A stretch of 64,000 nt of DNA from Locusta migratoria (GCA_026315105.1 CM048744.1:315897270-315961269); one strand, 5' to 3'; counted from the stretch's first letter, positions 34,455 through 45,511 are shown. Program-made: numbers and translations. The notes: a model not told the origin generated them from the sequence alone.

Positions 34455-34990
34455 TATGCCAACATATCGAGGTGGGCGTTGCGGGCAAGAGTCAGTATTG
34501 GCGGACGTACGGACCTCTAAGTCGTTCAGAATGGCGCTCTGACTGCTCAGAGGTACAGAGACGAGATCCTTAAGCCCTTTGTGATGTCCTACGCTAGTGC
34601 CAAAGGATATGGTTTCCTTCTGGTGGACGGCAACGCTCGGAATCACATCTGCACTGGAGGACAACATGATTGATGCGGAGGGAATTGAACCAATGGAATG
34701 CCCAGCTTGTTCACCGGACTTAAACCCGATTGATCGTGTCTCGGATGCACTTGGCAGACGCTTTGTAGCCCGATCAACATCGGTTGCAGAACTGGACATT
34801 GCATTCACGGAAGAATGTCCGAATGTCCGTCAAGGGTTGACTGATAACCTCATACTATCCATCATACTGCCCGTCTGAGGCGATCACACACTATATCAGA
34901 GGTTAACGAGGATAAATTTTTGACTACTACGGTAGCACTTTGTTGCCAAGCACTAAGTGAACACCGTGTTAACCTCAATTAAAGACTTCA
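34455..34990 (+). pseudogene. Tc1-like transposase, C-terminal half (split gene, part 2)
   Basis: Resumes where part 1 (ending 31938) stopped. The DNA reads tcgaggtgggcgttgcgggc (YRGG/GVM block), then YRDEILKPFVMS, FLLVDGNARNHIC (degenerate second catalytic Asp block), CPACSPDLNPID (third block) and RVSDALGRRF, in shifting frames. All blocks are in the canonical Tc1 order. The downstream terminal inverted repeat was not identified. The mariner at 35018 follows. Confidence 0.75.
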
Positions 34991-35017
34991 GACAACAACA
35001 TATCGTACCGTATAATA

Positions 35018-36318
35018 CGAGGTGCATTCAAGTTCTAAGGCCTCCGATTTTTTTCTGCGGACTGGAAAGAGATAGAAACATGCGCATTATTTTAAAATGA
35101 GGCCACGTTTATTGTCAATACGTCCCAGAGATGGCAACACCATACGACAGATGGAATTCTACAGCCAGCGGCGAGAATGAGAACTGTTTTAGATACATCA
35201 AATGGCGACGTTTTCCTTACTTGAACAGCGTGCAATCATTCGTTTTCTGAATTTGCGTGGTGTGACACCAATTGAAATTCATCGACAGTTGAAGAAGACA
35301 TGTGGTGATGGAGTTATGGATGTGTCGAAAGTGCGTTCGTGGGTGCGACAGTTTAATGAAGGCAGAACATCGTGTGACAACAAACCGAAACAACCTCGGG
35401 CTCGCACAAGCCGGTCTGACGACATGATCGAGAAAGTCGAGAGAATTGTTTTGGGGGATCGCCGAATGTCTGTTGAACAGATCGCCTCCAGAGTGGATTC
35501 TGTGGATTCTGTGCACACAATCCTGCATGACGACCTGAAAATGCGAAAAGTGTCATCCAGGTGGGTGCCACGAATGCTGACGGACGACCACAAGGCCGCC
35601 CGTGTGGCATGTTTCCAAGCAATGTTGACGCACAACGACAGCATGAATGGGACTTTCTTTTCGTCGGTTGTGACAATGGATGCCATTTTTCAGTCCAGAA
35701 ACAAAGCGCCAGTCAGCTCAATGGAAGCGCACAAATTCACCGCCACCAAATAAATTTCGGGTAACCGCCAGTGCTGAAAAAATGATGGTGACCATGTTCT
35801 GGGACAGCAAGGGTGTAATCTTTAACAATTGCGTTCCAAAGGGCAATATGGTAACAGGTGCATCCTACGAAAATGTTTTGAAGAACATATTCCTTCCTGC
35901 ACTGCAACAAAAACGTCCGGGAAGGGTTGCGAGTGTGCCGTTTCACCAAGACAACGCACCCGCACATCGAGCTAACGTTACGCAACAGTTTCTTCATGAT
36001 AACTTTGAAGTGATTCCTCATGCTCCCTACTCACCTGACCTGGATCCTAGTGACTTTTGGCTTTTTCCATCAATGAAAGACACTCTCCGTGGCCGCACAT
36101 TCACCAGCCGTGCTGCTATTGCCTCAGCGATTTTCCAATGGTCAAATCAGACTCCTAAAGAAGCCTTCGCCGCTGCCATGGAACCATGGCGTCAGCGTTG
36201 TGAAAAATGTTTTCGTCTGCAGGGCGATTACGTTGAGAAGTAAGGCCAGTTTCATCGATTTCGGGTGAATAGTTAATTAGAAAAAAAATCGGAGGCCTTA
36301 GAACTTGATTGCACCTCG
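35018..36318 (+). mobile_element. Mariner-family transposon, complete 1301-bp unit
   Basis: Termini cgaggtgcattcaagttcta and its inverted counterpart (cgaggtgcaatcaagttcta) match over about 36 bp with one mismatch. TA duplications lie at 35016-35017 and 36319-36320. A length of 1.3 kb with one transposase frame is standard for mariner. Confidence 0.95.
35202..36243 (+). pseudogene. Mariner transposase with two frameshifts at the first catalytic block
   Basis: Full-length frame of about 347 codons. The start is MATFSLLEQRAIIRFLNLRG, with helix-turn-helix region IEIHRQLKKTCGD...VRSWVRQFNEGR and the linker PRARTSRSDDMIEKVERIVL. The frame shifts twice near 35665 and 35690, just at the first catalytic Asp block (readable in another frame as VGCDNGCHF). 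It resumes as SPETKRQSAQWKRTNSPPPNK, MVTMFWDSKGVIF, FHQDNAPAHRANV and YSPDLDPSDFWLFP, ending DYVEK at 36243. By hand count 33 residues separate the second and third Asp, against the usual 34. Inactive, but young-looking. Confidence 0.9.
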
Positions 36319-36411
36319 TAAATCAATATATAAATTAATATACATTACCGTATGTATATTGTCTATGATATCTCACAAGATCCTCTGTCCTGGACAATGC
36401 AAAATTTAGTT

Positions 36412-38348
36412 CATCTACTTCTACATCTACATCTACATCGATACTCTGCAAATCAAATTAAAGTGCCTAGCAGAGGGTTCATTAACCACTTTCATAACTT
36501 TTCTCTACCGTTCCATTCTCTAATAGCGCGCGTGAAGAAAGAACACCTAAATCGTTCCGTTTTCGATCTGATTTCTCTTATTTTATTGGGATGGTCATGT
36601 CGCCCTAAATAGGTGGGTGCTAGCAAAATATTTTCACATTCAGAACTAAAAGCCGGTGATTGAAACTTCGCAAACAGATCACACCGCAATGAATAACGTC
36701 TTTCTTTTAATGATTTTCACCCCAATTCTTGCAACATTTCCGTGACGCTTTTCCCCCCGTAACGCGATAAAACAAAACGAGCTGCCCTTCTCTGAACCTT
36801 CTCAATGTCTTCCGTCAGTCCCACCTGATGAGGGTCCCACAAGGGGCAACAGTACTCCAGGAGAGGACGCACAAGTGTGATGTAGGCAGTCTCTTTGGTG
36901 GAGCTGGTGCATCTTCGAAGCGTTCTGCCAATGAAAGGAAACCTTTGGTTCGCCTTCCCCACAATATTTTCTATGTGTTCTCTCCAGTCAAAGTTGTTCG
37001 TAATTGTAACACCTAGGTATTTGGTAGAATCTACGACCTTAAGGTTTGACTGATTTATCGCGTAATTAAAGTTCAGCGGATTTCTTTTAGTGGTCATGTG
37101 TATTACTTCACTCTTTTCTTTATTTAGTGTCAATTGCCAATTTTCGCACCATGCAGAAATTTTGTCTAAATCGCTTTGCAGTTGCTTTTGATCCTCAATT
37201 GACTTCACTAACCGATAAAAGACAGCATCATCCGCGAACAGTCTACGGGAGCTATTCAGATTGTCTCCTAAATCGTTTATAAACACGAGGAAGAGTAATG
37301 GGCCGGCCGCGGTGGCCGAGGAGACTGAGGCGCTTCAGTCACGGTCTGCACGGCCACTACGGTCGGGGGTTCAAATCCCCCCTCGGGCATAGATATTTGT
37401 GCCGTCTTTAGTATAAGGTAGTTCATAAGTAGTTTGTAAGTTTAGGGACTGATGACCCCGTAGTTAAGTCCCATAAGCTTAACAAACATTTGAACATTTT
37501 GAAGAGTAATGGACCTATAACGCTTCCCTGTGGAACGCCAGATATCACTTCTGTTTTACTCGATGACTTACCGTCAATTACAACGAACTGTGTTCTTTCT
37601 GATAGGAAATCGTGAATCCAATCGCACAATTGGGGAGATATTCCATAAGCACGCAATTTCATAAGAAACCGCTTGTGGGGTACAGTGTCAAAAGCCTTCC
37701 TGAAATCCAGAAATATGGAATCGATTTGAGATCCCTTATCGATGGCACTTAACACTTCATGTGAATAAAGGGCAAGCTGTGTTTCGCAAGAGTGATACTT
37801 TCTGAATCCGTGTTGACTATTGGTTAATAGTTCGTTCTCTTCGAGGTAGTTTATAATATTCGAACAAAGTATATGTTCCAAATTCCTACTGCAAATCGAC
37901 GTCAATGAGATAGGTCTGTAATTTTGGGGATCACTCCTATTGCCTTTCTTTAATATTGGAGTATCTTGGGCAACTTTCCAGTCTTTGGTTACGGATCCTT
38001 CGCTGAGTGATCGGTTGTAAATTATAGCTAAGTACGGAGCTATTGCATCAGCATACTCTGAGAGGAATCTAGTTGGTATACAATCTGGCCCGGAGGATTT
38101 ATTTTTGTTTAGTGACTTGTTTTACTACTCCAGGAACATCTACTTCTAAGTTTCGCATGCTGGCAGCTGTTCTTGGACTGAATACTGGTGTGTTCACTTC
38201 GTCTTCTTTGGTGAAAGAATTTCGGAAAGCTGTGTTTAGTAATTCTGCCTTAGCAGTACTGTCATTGGTAGTATTACCATTGCTATCGCCTAGTGAAGGT
38301 ATTGTTTGTGCTTTGCCGCTAGTGTACTTCACATATGACCAGAATTTC
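36412..38348 (-). pseudogene. CR1-like LINE, 3' two-thirds of RT, SINE-interrupted
   Basis: Close sister of the 32-34 kb copy, with the (tctaca)n tail at the left (36412-36440). RT blocks from the right: TPIFKKG region, SICSRNLEHILCSN, GFRKYHSCETQLALYSHEV, SIFLDFRKAFDTVPHKRFL, ISGVPQGSVIGPLLF. A SINE at 37302-37500 splits the frame here. Then come FINDLGDNLNSSRRLFADDAVFYR (motif C intact), YLGVTITNNFDWREH and LVRPLLEYCCPLWDPHQ. 5' truncation lies at about 38348 in the endonuclease/RT linker. Confidence 0.9.
37302..37500 (+). mobile_element. SINE-A, full length, inside a CR1-like LINE
   Basis: Complete SINE with a perfect 12-bp duplication gaagagtaatgg at 37290-37301 and 37501-37512. Confidence 0.97.
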
Positions 38349-38828
38349 CTCGTCTGTCGACGCTATTAGATCGGCGTGTTTCGTGTTGGAGTAACGACAG
38401 CCACATGTACTGAGACAGTGCGATTACTTTTAATTAAGTTAGCTTTCCATTAAGGCAATGCGCCTAGGCAAAGAATCCCCGACGTAAAGAGGGCCTTATA
38501 ATTCGTTGCGGCAAGTGTGAACTTTAGCTGAGAGGAGCAATTTTAAAGTGCGGCCATTAAAAGCAAAGCCCGCGGCGTGCATCATCGTTAAGAGCGGCCA
38601 CGGCGGCGCAGCCGTAATCAATTCACAGCAGCGACTTGGCCGCCGCCTCGCTCACACCTTTCGTTTTTTGCGCAAACACTTCCCTAGCGCCAGGCGCCAG
38701 GCGTCTCAACCCTTGGCACTCCTAGTACCATATCGAGGACGGAAGGCTGAATACTCTGCAGACGTTTTCTGATTTGTCTCGAACCCAGAACACTCTAGAT
38801 ACCGAATGGTATTGCTGGCGTGTAGACG
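38349..38828. other. Unassigned sequence
   Basis: A CG-rich patch at 38560-38720 of unknown nature. Nothing else recognised. Confidence 0.4.
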
Positions 38829-39012
38829 TCTACAATTACATAAATAATCTGCAAGTCGCACTGAAGTGCACGGCAGATTAATCGAACCGCTTTTATATTT
38901 CCCTATAGTTCCATTCTCTTATAGTTTCCGGGAAAAACACTAAAACCTTCCGTTTTCCATCTGATTTCTCTTATGTTGATCGTGTCTCCTATGTAGGTGA
39001 GTACTAAAAGTA
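38829..39012 (-). mobile_element. CR1-like subfamily, 3' terminal fragment
   Basis: aatctgcaagtcgcactgaa followed by gtgcacggcaga.taat.gaaccgctttta matches the 3' end of the copy at 41862-42705. Confidence 0.75.
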
Positions 39013-39033
39013 TACAGGGTGTCCAGAAAAGGA

Positions 39034-39175
39034 AATGTTCAAATGTTTGTTAAGCTTATGGGACTTAACTACGTGGTCATCAGTCCTTAAACTTACAAAC
39101 TACTTATGAACTACCTTATACTAAAGACGGCACAAATATCCATGCCCGAGGGGGGATTTGAACACCCGATCGTAG
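39034..39175 (-). mobile_element. SINE-A 3' part, inserted in a transposon TIR
   Basis: Tail and linker of SINE-A ending inside box B (atttgaacacccgatcgtag), so 5'-truncated. Perfect 14-bp duplication tgtccagaaaagga at 39020-39033 and 39176-39189. Confidence 0.95.
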
Positions 39176-39399
39176 TGTCCAGAAAAGGACTCCGATTTCA
39201 AAATTAAATATCTGGAAAACAAAGAGTGATAGAGGAATGCAGTAAACGGTATGTTTATTGCGAAAGCTGTAAGAAGTTTATACAGCAGGTTGAAATAATA
39301 GTTACAAAAGCTGCTAACAGATGGCGCTGTAATCGCCATACGTAATGCCTAGTATAAATTCGTGATCCGAAGCCCAGAGCGATCAGTTCCACTATTAAA

Positions 39400-40440
39400 A
39401 CGTGAAACGAGGTTAGTGTACCGAAGGAAGAGATTAAAACAACGTACTCCTTTGAACAACGCGGTTTTCTGGTGCTAGAGTACCACAGATTAGAAGAGAG
39501 TCCTACGGCAGCAACGCGAAGTTTTCAAGCACGATTTAATGTTACAAAAGGACCCGATGCGAAAACCATTCGTGCGCACTTCGCAAAAATTTCAACGAAC
39601 AGGCAGCGTAACTGATGATCTAGTGGGGCGTGTTGGCCGCAAGCAAACCGCAGTTACGCCTGAAAATATCGCCACAGTTTCTGGAATTATTCAGCGAAAT
39701 CTAATGTCATCCGTCCATCTGAGACTGGTTTGAAGCGTTGCAGCACGCAGAAAATACCGAGAAAGAGCCTACACATGTTTCCATTAAAAATTCAAACGCA
39801 CCAGGCCATACCCGTACGAGTTGTGCAACAAAGGGTTGATTTGCTAATCCAGATGGTCACAATGATTGATAGTGAAGGATTTGATGTTGGCTGCATCTGG
39901 TTTACAGATGATGCACACTTCCACCTGAATGGATACTTGAATAAGCAGAACTAGCGATTTTGATGTTCCGAAAAACCATATTGCTGTGAATCGAAACCCC
40001 TGTATTCTCCTAAAGTTACTGTGTGGGCTGCAGTACGCAGCAGAGGCATTATTGGCCCTTTTTTCATTCGAGTGACGGTCACTGGTGCACGTTCCGTTTC
40101 AATTTTGCAACAATTTGTCGCCACACAGCAAGCGTTAGAGGATCGACCAGGTACTGAATGGTTTATGCAAGATGGAGCCCGACCACATCGGACCGAACAA
40201 GGGTTTCGCTTTCTTGAGGAATATTTCGGAAATAGTCATTGCTTTCGAATATCCCAAATTTACTGGTGCAGGCATGGATTGGCCTCCATATTTGCCGGAT
40301 TTAACTCCCTTTTTTGTGGGGCACAGTGAAAGACATTGTCTACCCGAAGCATCCCGCCTCGCTGGACGAGCTTGAATCGGCGATCTCTGTGGCATGTGAA
40401 TCCATTTCGGTTGAAACACTATGAAATGTGATTGTGAATT
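39400..40440 (+). pseudogene. Degenerate transposase of the long-TIR element
   Basis: Ordered blocks in shifting frames: YSFEQRGFLVLEYHRLEESPTAATRSFQ (DNA-binding start), CIWFTDDAHFHLNGY (first catalytic Asp block), VTVWAAVRSRGIIGPFFI, TEWFMQDGARPHRTEQGF (second Asp block) and MDWPPYLPDLTPFF (third block, SPDLTPxDFF normally). Several stops and frameshifts. Family: Tc1/mariner-like with long TIRs common in arthropods. Confidence 0.8.
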
Positions 40441-40733
40441 TCATTCTTCGTTTGCGCCACCTCTGTAGTGCCAATGGTGAACATTTTGAAAACATTGTGA
40501 TGTATTTGTTTGAAAAGTGTGGTTTCATACGATTATTTCACTTATGTATGCTGATATGAGCTGTACAGCGTACAGCGCCATCTGTTAGCAGTTTTTGTAA
40601 CTATTATTTCAAACTGTTGTATAAACTTCTTACAGCTTTCACAATAAATATACCGTTTACTGCATTCTTCTATCGATCTTTGTTTTCGAGATATTTAATT
40701 TTGAAATCAGGGAGCCCTTTTCTGGACACCATG

Positions 40734-41861
40734 TATATACGCTAACACGAAAATTGTGGTACAAATTACTAATTTATTCGTACAAAAAGGCCAATCAAAG
40801 TTACATAATTCGCAAAATTGTTTGTCGTAGATTTCACGAATATAAATATTATGTGTGCATTTATCCATTAAAAGTGGTAAAAGGAAGTAGAAATTTTCCT
40901 ATCTACAGCTTGGATCAAGTTCTACATTCTCCAACAATCAGCTCACTGATTGGCTATTCGCCTCGACCAAAGACGCTGTAATGCAGCGCATCTGCAGTAT
41001 TTAAATAACGTATTAAAATAAGTGAATATTGAAACATGGAGTGCTCCTAACTCACTTTATTGTGCCGTTCAAATGATAAATTTTCGCAGTGATTAAGAGT
41101 GGTTAAAGGAAATGGATGTTTCCATACGAATGCCCATATAAAGGATGATGCGCCTGGAGTGGCATCTAGCGGTGCTCTGGTGGAACTACGAAGTCGAGAA
41201 TGCCGATATAAATGATTATGCGCCGGGAGAGGCATGTAGCGGTGCACGTGTGGAACTACGAAGTCGACATGTTGTCAGCTCTGGAATTCTGAATATCGCA
41301 GTATCGAAATAACATTATTTCTTGGCGTTGTATAAATGGACGAACACCGAAATTGTAGTTCCATTTCAAATATTAGGCTAATGAAAGTTATATAATTCGA
41401 AAATGGTACGAGAAGTATATACTCCCGTTTTTATTTGTTGTTATTGTGTCAGGCATTTTCCTTAATACGTAAAAGATACCGTTTGATACCTCCCAGTGCC
41501 GGTTAAATTTTAACAAATATCTCAGCGGCCTCCTAGCCAGTCGCTTGACAACGCTGATGTTTTCTCATGGAATCTTCGATTTACGAGGGTAATTATTTTT
41601 ACTGAGCGGACGAGGGTACATACAGGAACCTGCCAACCATAAAGCAAGAACAGCATTATTTGTTTACTTCATGGTCTGTACGATACACTAATCAAGTCAT
41701 TCTATGTGGTTCGAACAAATGGGCAAAGTTTTTGTATCGTGTTGTTGATGTTGCCAACAAAATCAGGCCAGGTCGCCGACATGATACGTAAAATTTTACC
41801 CTCAGTGACTATTGTAAACACAATTGATCGATTTTCGACCACAGGCAATATTAGTTTACCT
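40734..41861. other. Unassigned, with a 70-bp tandem duplication
   Basis: AT-rich. Contains the duplication at 41128-41267 and no recognised family. Confidence 0.45.
41128..41267 (+). repeat. Two-copy tandem repeat, 70-bp period
   Basis: 41128-41197 and 41198-41267 both start gaatgcc.atataaa and end ggaactacgaagtcga. They differ at several positions. Confidence 0.85.
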
Positions 41862-42705
41862 AAATACTCTGCAAGTCGCACTGAAGTGCACGGCAGAGGG
41901 TTAATAGAACCGCTTTTATATTTCTCTGTAGTTCCATTCTCTAATAGTTCGCGGGAAAAAACCCTAAACCCTTCTGTTTTCCATGTGATTTCTCTTATTA
42001 TGTTGATCGTGATTCCTACGTAGGTGGGTACTAGAAGTATATGTTTGCATTCTGAAGAGAAAGTTGGTGAAAGAAATTTCGCAAATAGGTCTCGTCGCAA
42101 CAAGTAACGCCTTTCTTTTAATGATTTCCACCCCAACTCGTGCATCATTTCCGTGACACTCTCTCCCCTATATCGCGATAATACAAAACCACATGCCCTT
42201 TTCTAAATCTTCTGTCAGTCCCACCTGGTGGTGATCCCATAATCCGCAGCAGTATTCCAAAATAGCACGCCCAAGTGTTGTGTTGGCAGTTTCTGTAGTG
42301 GAACTACTGCATTTTCCAAGTGTTCTGCCAATGAAACGTAGTCCTTCAACTTCCCTATAATATATTCTATGTCCTCTTTTCAATTTAAGTTGTTCGTAAT
42401 CGTTGTTCCTAGGTATTCAGTTGAATTTACGGCCTTTAGATTTCACTCATTTATCGTGTAGATGAGGTTTATCGGATTTCTTTTAGCGGTCTTTACTAAG
42501 GGTCAATTGTAAATTTTACACCATGCAGATGTCTATCTCAATCATTTTTCAGTTGCTTTTGATCGAAGGTGATGTTACTAACGGGTAAATGGCGGCCTCA
42601 TCCACGAACAGTCTAAGAGAGCTACTCAGATTGTCTCCTGAAGCGCTTATAAAAATAAGGAACAGTAGGGGCCCTACGTCACATCGATGAACGCAAGATA
42701 TCAAA
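41862..42705 (-). pseudogene. CR1-like LINE subfamily, degenerate 3' part
   Basis: The 3' end is at left (tactctgcaagtcgcactga..gcacggcagaggg). Rightwards the minus-strand frames give MMHELGWKSLKERRYLLRRDLFAKF, LEYCCGLWDHHQVGLTEDL and FIGRTLGKCSSSTTETA. On the DNA level the YLG, FADD (here altered) and INDLG regions extend up to about 42690. Older than the 32- and 36-kb copies. Confidence 0.8.
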
Positions 42706-42795
42706 ATGTTCAAATGTTTGTTAAGCTTAAGGGACTTAACTGCGGGGTCATCAGTCCCTAAACTTACTAACTACTTACGAACTAAGAGTCAACAC
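42706..42795 (-). mobile_element. SINE-A tail fragment
   Basis: aaaatgttcaaatgtttgtt, then cttaactgcggggtcatcag..tactaactacttacgaact. Only the tail half is present. Confidence 0.8.
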
Positions 42796-42840
42796 AGTTT
42801 TAGCCGACCAGTTGCATAAAAATGGTTTACATGCATAAAG

Positions 42841-42884
42841 CTTGACCTAGGTTTCGGCAAAAGTAATTTTGCCTTCTTCAGAAG
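42841..42884 (-). ncRNA. Hammerhead-ribozyme-like motif (best example)
   Basis: Minus strand: CTT, core CTGAAGA, A, perfect 7-bp hairpin GGCAAAA-TTAC-TTTTGCC, GAA, self-complementary ACCTAGGT, C, AAG. CTT and AAG pair as stem I. The core fits CUGANGA and GAA-A exactly. The only departures are one extra A before stem II and a short stem I. Palindromic stem III is typical of the minimal hammerheads of Penelope-type elements and would favour dimers. Confidence 0.5.
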
Positions 42885-44123
42885 TGTTAACTAATAAAAT
42901 ATACACAAATCATATGAATAATAGTAAAATATAAAAGTGTTTCTAAAATAAGAAATTAAAATTACTGACATAAAGCTCACATTAAAATAGCTGTTAAATA
43001 AAATGTGGCTGACTACATGTCAATAGGATAAAAAGTAAAATTTAAAACAATGTCTACGTCATAAAATTGCGGAGTCGAGAAGAAATGGATATCAAGGATT
43101 CCCAGGATAACTAGGCTCCTTCTTCAAGTTAATGAGTAAGTTGTCTCTTTTTTAACCTTTTAAAACAGTTAAGTCATGACTGCTTACCGTTAGATATTGT
43201 GATTTATTTTATTTACGTAACCATCCCTATTAGCTTATTCCTCTCCGGAGTTTAAAGACGGTAACTGTTTGGCCGCAGTCGTAATTTCATCTACATTTCG
43301 GCACACAACAGCGAAACGGGATTTTGTCAGTAAAAAAGAGATCACATGTTTTTCTCACACACACAAATCGTCCAGCGTAGCGATCTCACCGTACACAACA
43401 CCAATTTACGTAATAAATACACTCCTGAACGAAAGAATGCACTAGAAACAGCGTGCACTGCTAATGTTTACAATCTTTCATAGGACTCTATGCCTCTCAC
43501 CGCCGCTAAGTTGTGACGTCGTGGGGAGGCTTTCTTCTATAGGGGATGCTGCCATCCCTGCTGCGCAACTAGGGCAGAGGGCGCGCGCGTCGGGACGCGG
43601 AGCGGGTCTGCGGCTTTGAGAGAGAGTTGACGTGTTTAATTTTTAATTTAGTTGCAAGAAGGCCCTCTGTCATCATGACACAATGGAGAAGGTGTTTTAA
43701 GTATTTTAACCGTTTTATGTGTGACGTACCAGTTGTCAGTGTTAAACGTTTTATGATTGACATACCAGTTTAATGTCACGCGCCTTCACGAAACGAAAAC
43801 ATAGGACCCTAGTGAACAGATGATGATACCCTAAGTGGAACGAAACCGGTGGTCAGGAAAATAAATTAATTAATTGCGATCTTGGCATTTTAATGCTTCA
43901 GAGTTGACGTGTGGTGCCGGAAGGAGGAAGACCGATCTCGCAAGGCAGTGGCAGCGCTTGACCCGATGCGGTCGGTGGCAGTATGGACGGCCGGGATTGC
44001 TTGTGATTGGAATTTTGAGTGAGATGGCCTGTACTTGTCTGTCTAAATATCAAATATCTTGCCATGGAATTGGAGTACTGTTGTGAAGTTCTCCCCGGTA
44101 TTTTGAGGTTCAGACCGGAAATT
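42885..44123. other. Unassigned, ends in another motif-like phrase
   Basis: AT-rich 42885-43490, GC-rich 43500-43620. At 43816-43860 a weaker hammerhead-like phrase occurs (agatgatgat, gaaaccggtgg) followed by aaataaattaatt. No coding sequence recognised. Confidence 0.4.
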
Positions 44124-44134
44124 AAATTTGTTTA

Positions 44135-44537
44135 GAAAAAATGTTGAAATGTTCGTAATTCGGTGGCCGAGGAGACTGAGGAGCTCCAGTCACGGTCTGC
44201 ACGGCCACTACGGTCGGGGGTTCGAATCCCCCCTCGGGCATGGATATTTCTGCCGTCTTTAGTATAAGGTAGATGATAAGTAGTTTGTAAGTTTAGGGAC
44301 TGATAACCCCGTAGTTAAGTCCCATAAGCTTAACAAATATTTGAACATTTTTTTTTTTTTTCGTAATTGAATGGGACCAAACTACGTTGTTCATCAGTCC
44401 CTAGACTTACAAACTACTTAAACTAACCTAAGGACAATGCACACGTCCATGCCCGAGGGAGGATTCGAACCTCCGACGCGGGAGGCCGCGTGATCCATAA
44501 TGTGGCGCTCCAGACCGCTCGGCCACGCCCGTGCGGC
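44135..44537 (-). mobile_element. SINE-B containing a nested SINE-A
   Basis: SINE-B head at right (minus-oriented box B aggattcgaacctccgac and box A ctcggccacgcc) and tail at left, interrupted at 44161-44360. Perfect 11-bp duplication aaatttgttta at 44124-44134 and 44538-44548. Confidence 0.92.
44161..44360 (+). mobile_element. SINE-A nested in SINE-B
   Basis: Starts at ggtggccgagg (about 11 bp short at the 5' end) and ends in a T-rich tail after gaacat. 8-bp duplication tcgtaatt at 44153-44160 and 44361-44368, lying within the SINE-B tail. Confidence 0.92.
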
Positions 44538-44631
44538 AAATTTGTTTATGTTTTAGTAATTATCCTCAGAGTATTTTGTTAAGAATTCATAAGTTACATG
44601 TGTTATTTATGTTGTTCATCAGTGATTTATC

Positions 44632-44829
44632 AAATGTTCAAATATCTGTTAAGCTTAAGGGACTTAACTGCGGGGTCATCAGTCCCTAAACTTACAAACT
44701 GCTAATGAACTACCTTATACTAAAGACAGCAGAAACATCCATGCCCGAGGGGGCATTCGAACCCCCGACCATAGTGGCCGTGCAGACCGTGACTGGAGCG
44801 CCTCAATCCCCTCGGCCACCGCGGCCGGC
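44632..44829 (-). mobile_element. SINE-A, full length
   Basis: 198 bp. Perfect 13-bp duplication tcagtgatttatc at 44619-44631 and 44830-44842. Confidence 0.97.
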
Positions 44830-44842
44830 TCAGTGATTTATC

Positions 44843-45303
44843 TTACCAATATTTCGTGTTGTGTATTTGAGTTTTAGTAAGGCCATAGTGTGGGGTCCCA
44901 TATTGTCTGTGGCGGCGTGGACTGCTTGTCTTATTGTTCGTAGCCAAATCTGTTAAATCAGAGACATTGCTAAAATTAAGTAAATTTCTCTGCTAACTGA
45001 TGAATACATTGTATTGTGGCTTCGCTTGTGTCTTGTTGAAAGCCTATTATTACTAAATAACTAACCGATTGTATCATCTCTCCAAGGCGTACGATGTTAT
45101 AACTTAGCCAAATATGGTTAGCTGTTTTGAGTGTCCTTCTGGGCCTCAGATCGTATCACACAACTTAATTACGTAAGGTAATCCTTTATATGTTGATGGT
45201 AGTGTGTCACGGTGATAGTTATTGATTGCTCCTGCCTGTTAACTAAAGTTGAGTGTCGCAAAATCAAAATTTGTCTTGAAGATCTGCCTAACTTAATATT
45301 TAG
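44843..45303. other. Unassigned sequence
   Basis: Nothing recognised between two SINE-A copies. Confidence 0.4.
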
Positions 45304-45316
45304 TGTTCTTTCTTGG

Positions 45317-45511
45317 CCGGCCGCGGTGGCCGAGGAGACTAAGGCGCTTCAGTCACGGTCTGCACGGCCACTACGGTCGGGGATTCGAATCCCCCTCGGG
45401 CATGGATATTTGTGCCGTCCTAGTTCGTAAGTAGTTCATAAGTAGTTTGTAAGTTTAGGGACTGATGACCCCGTAGTTAAGTCCCATAGACTATACAAAC
45501 ATTTGAACATT
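45317..45511 (+). mobile_element. SINE-A, full length
   Basis: Perfect 13-bp duplication tgttctttcttgg at 45304-45316 and 45512-45524. The tail hairpin GGGACT (45458-45463) / AGTCCC (45480-45485) is well preserved. Confidence 0.97.

Larger units (their letters stand above)
39015..40733 (+). mobile_element. Tc1/IS630-like transposon with TIRs of about 160 bp
   Basis: Ends cagggtgtccagaaaaggac at left and (inverted) catggtgtccagaaaagggc at right, with TA on both sides. The inverted similarity continues inward for about 160 bp (to about 39331 and 40565), excluding a SINE inserted in the left TIR. The interior carries one degenerate transposase. Confidence 0.88.
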
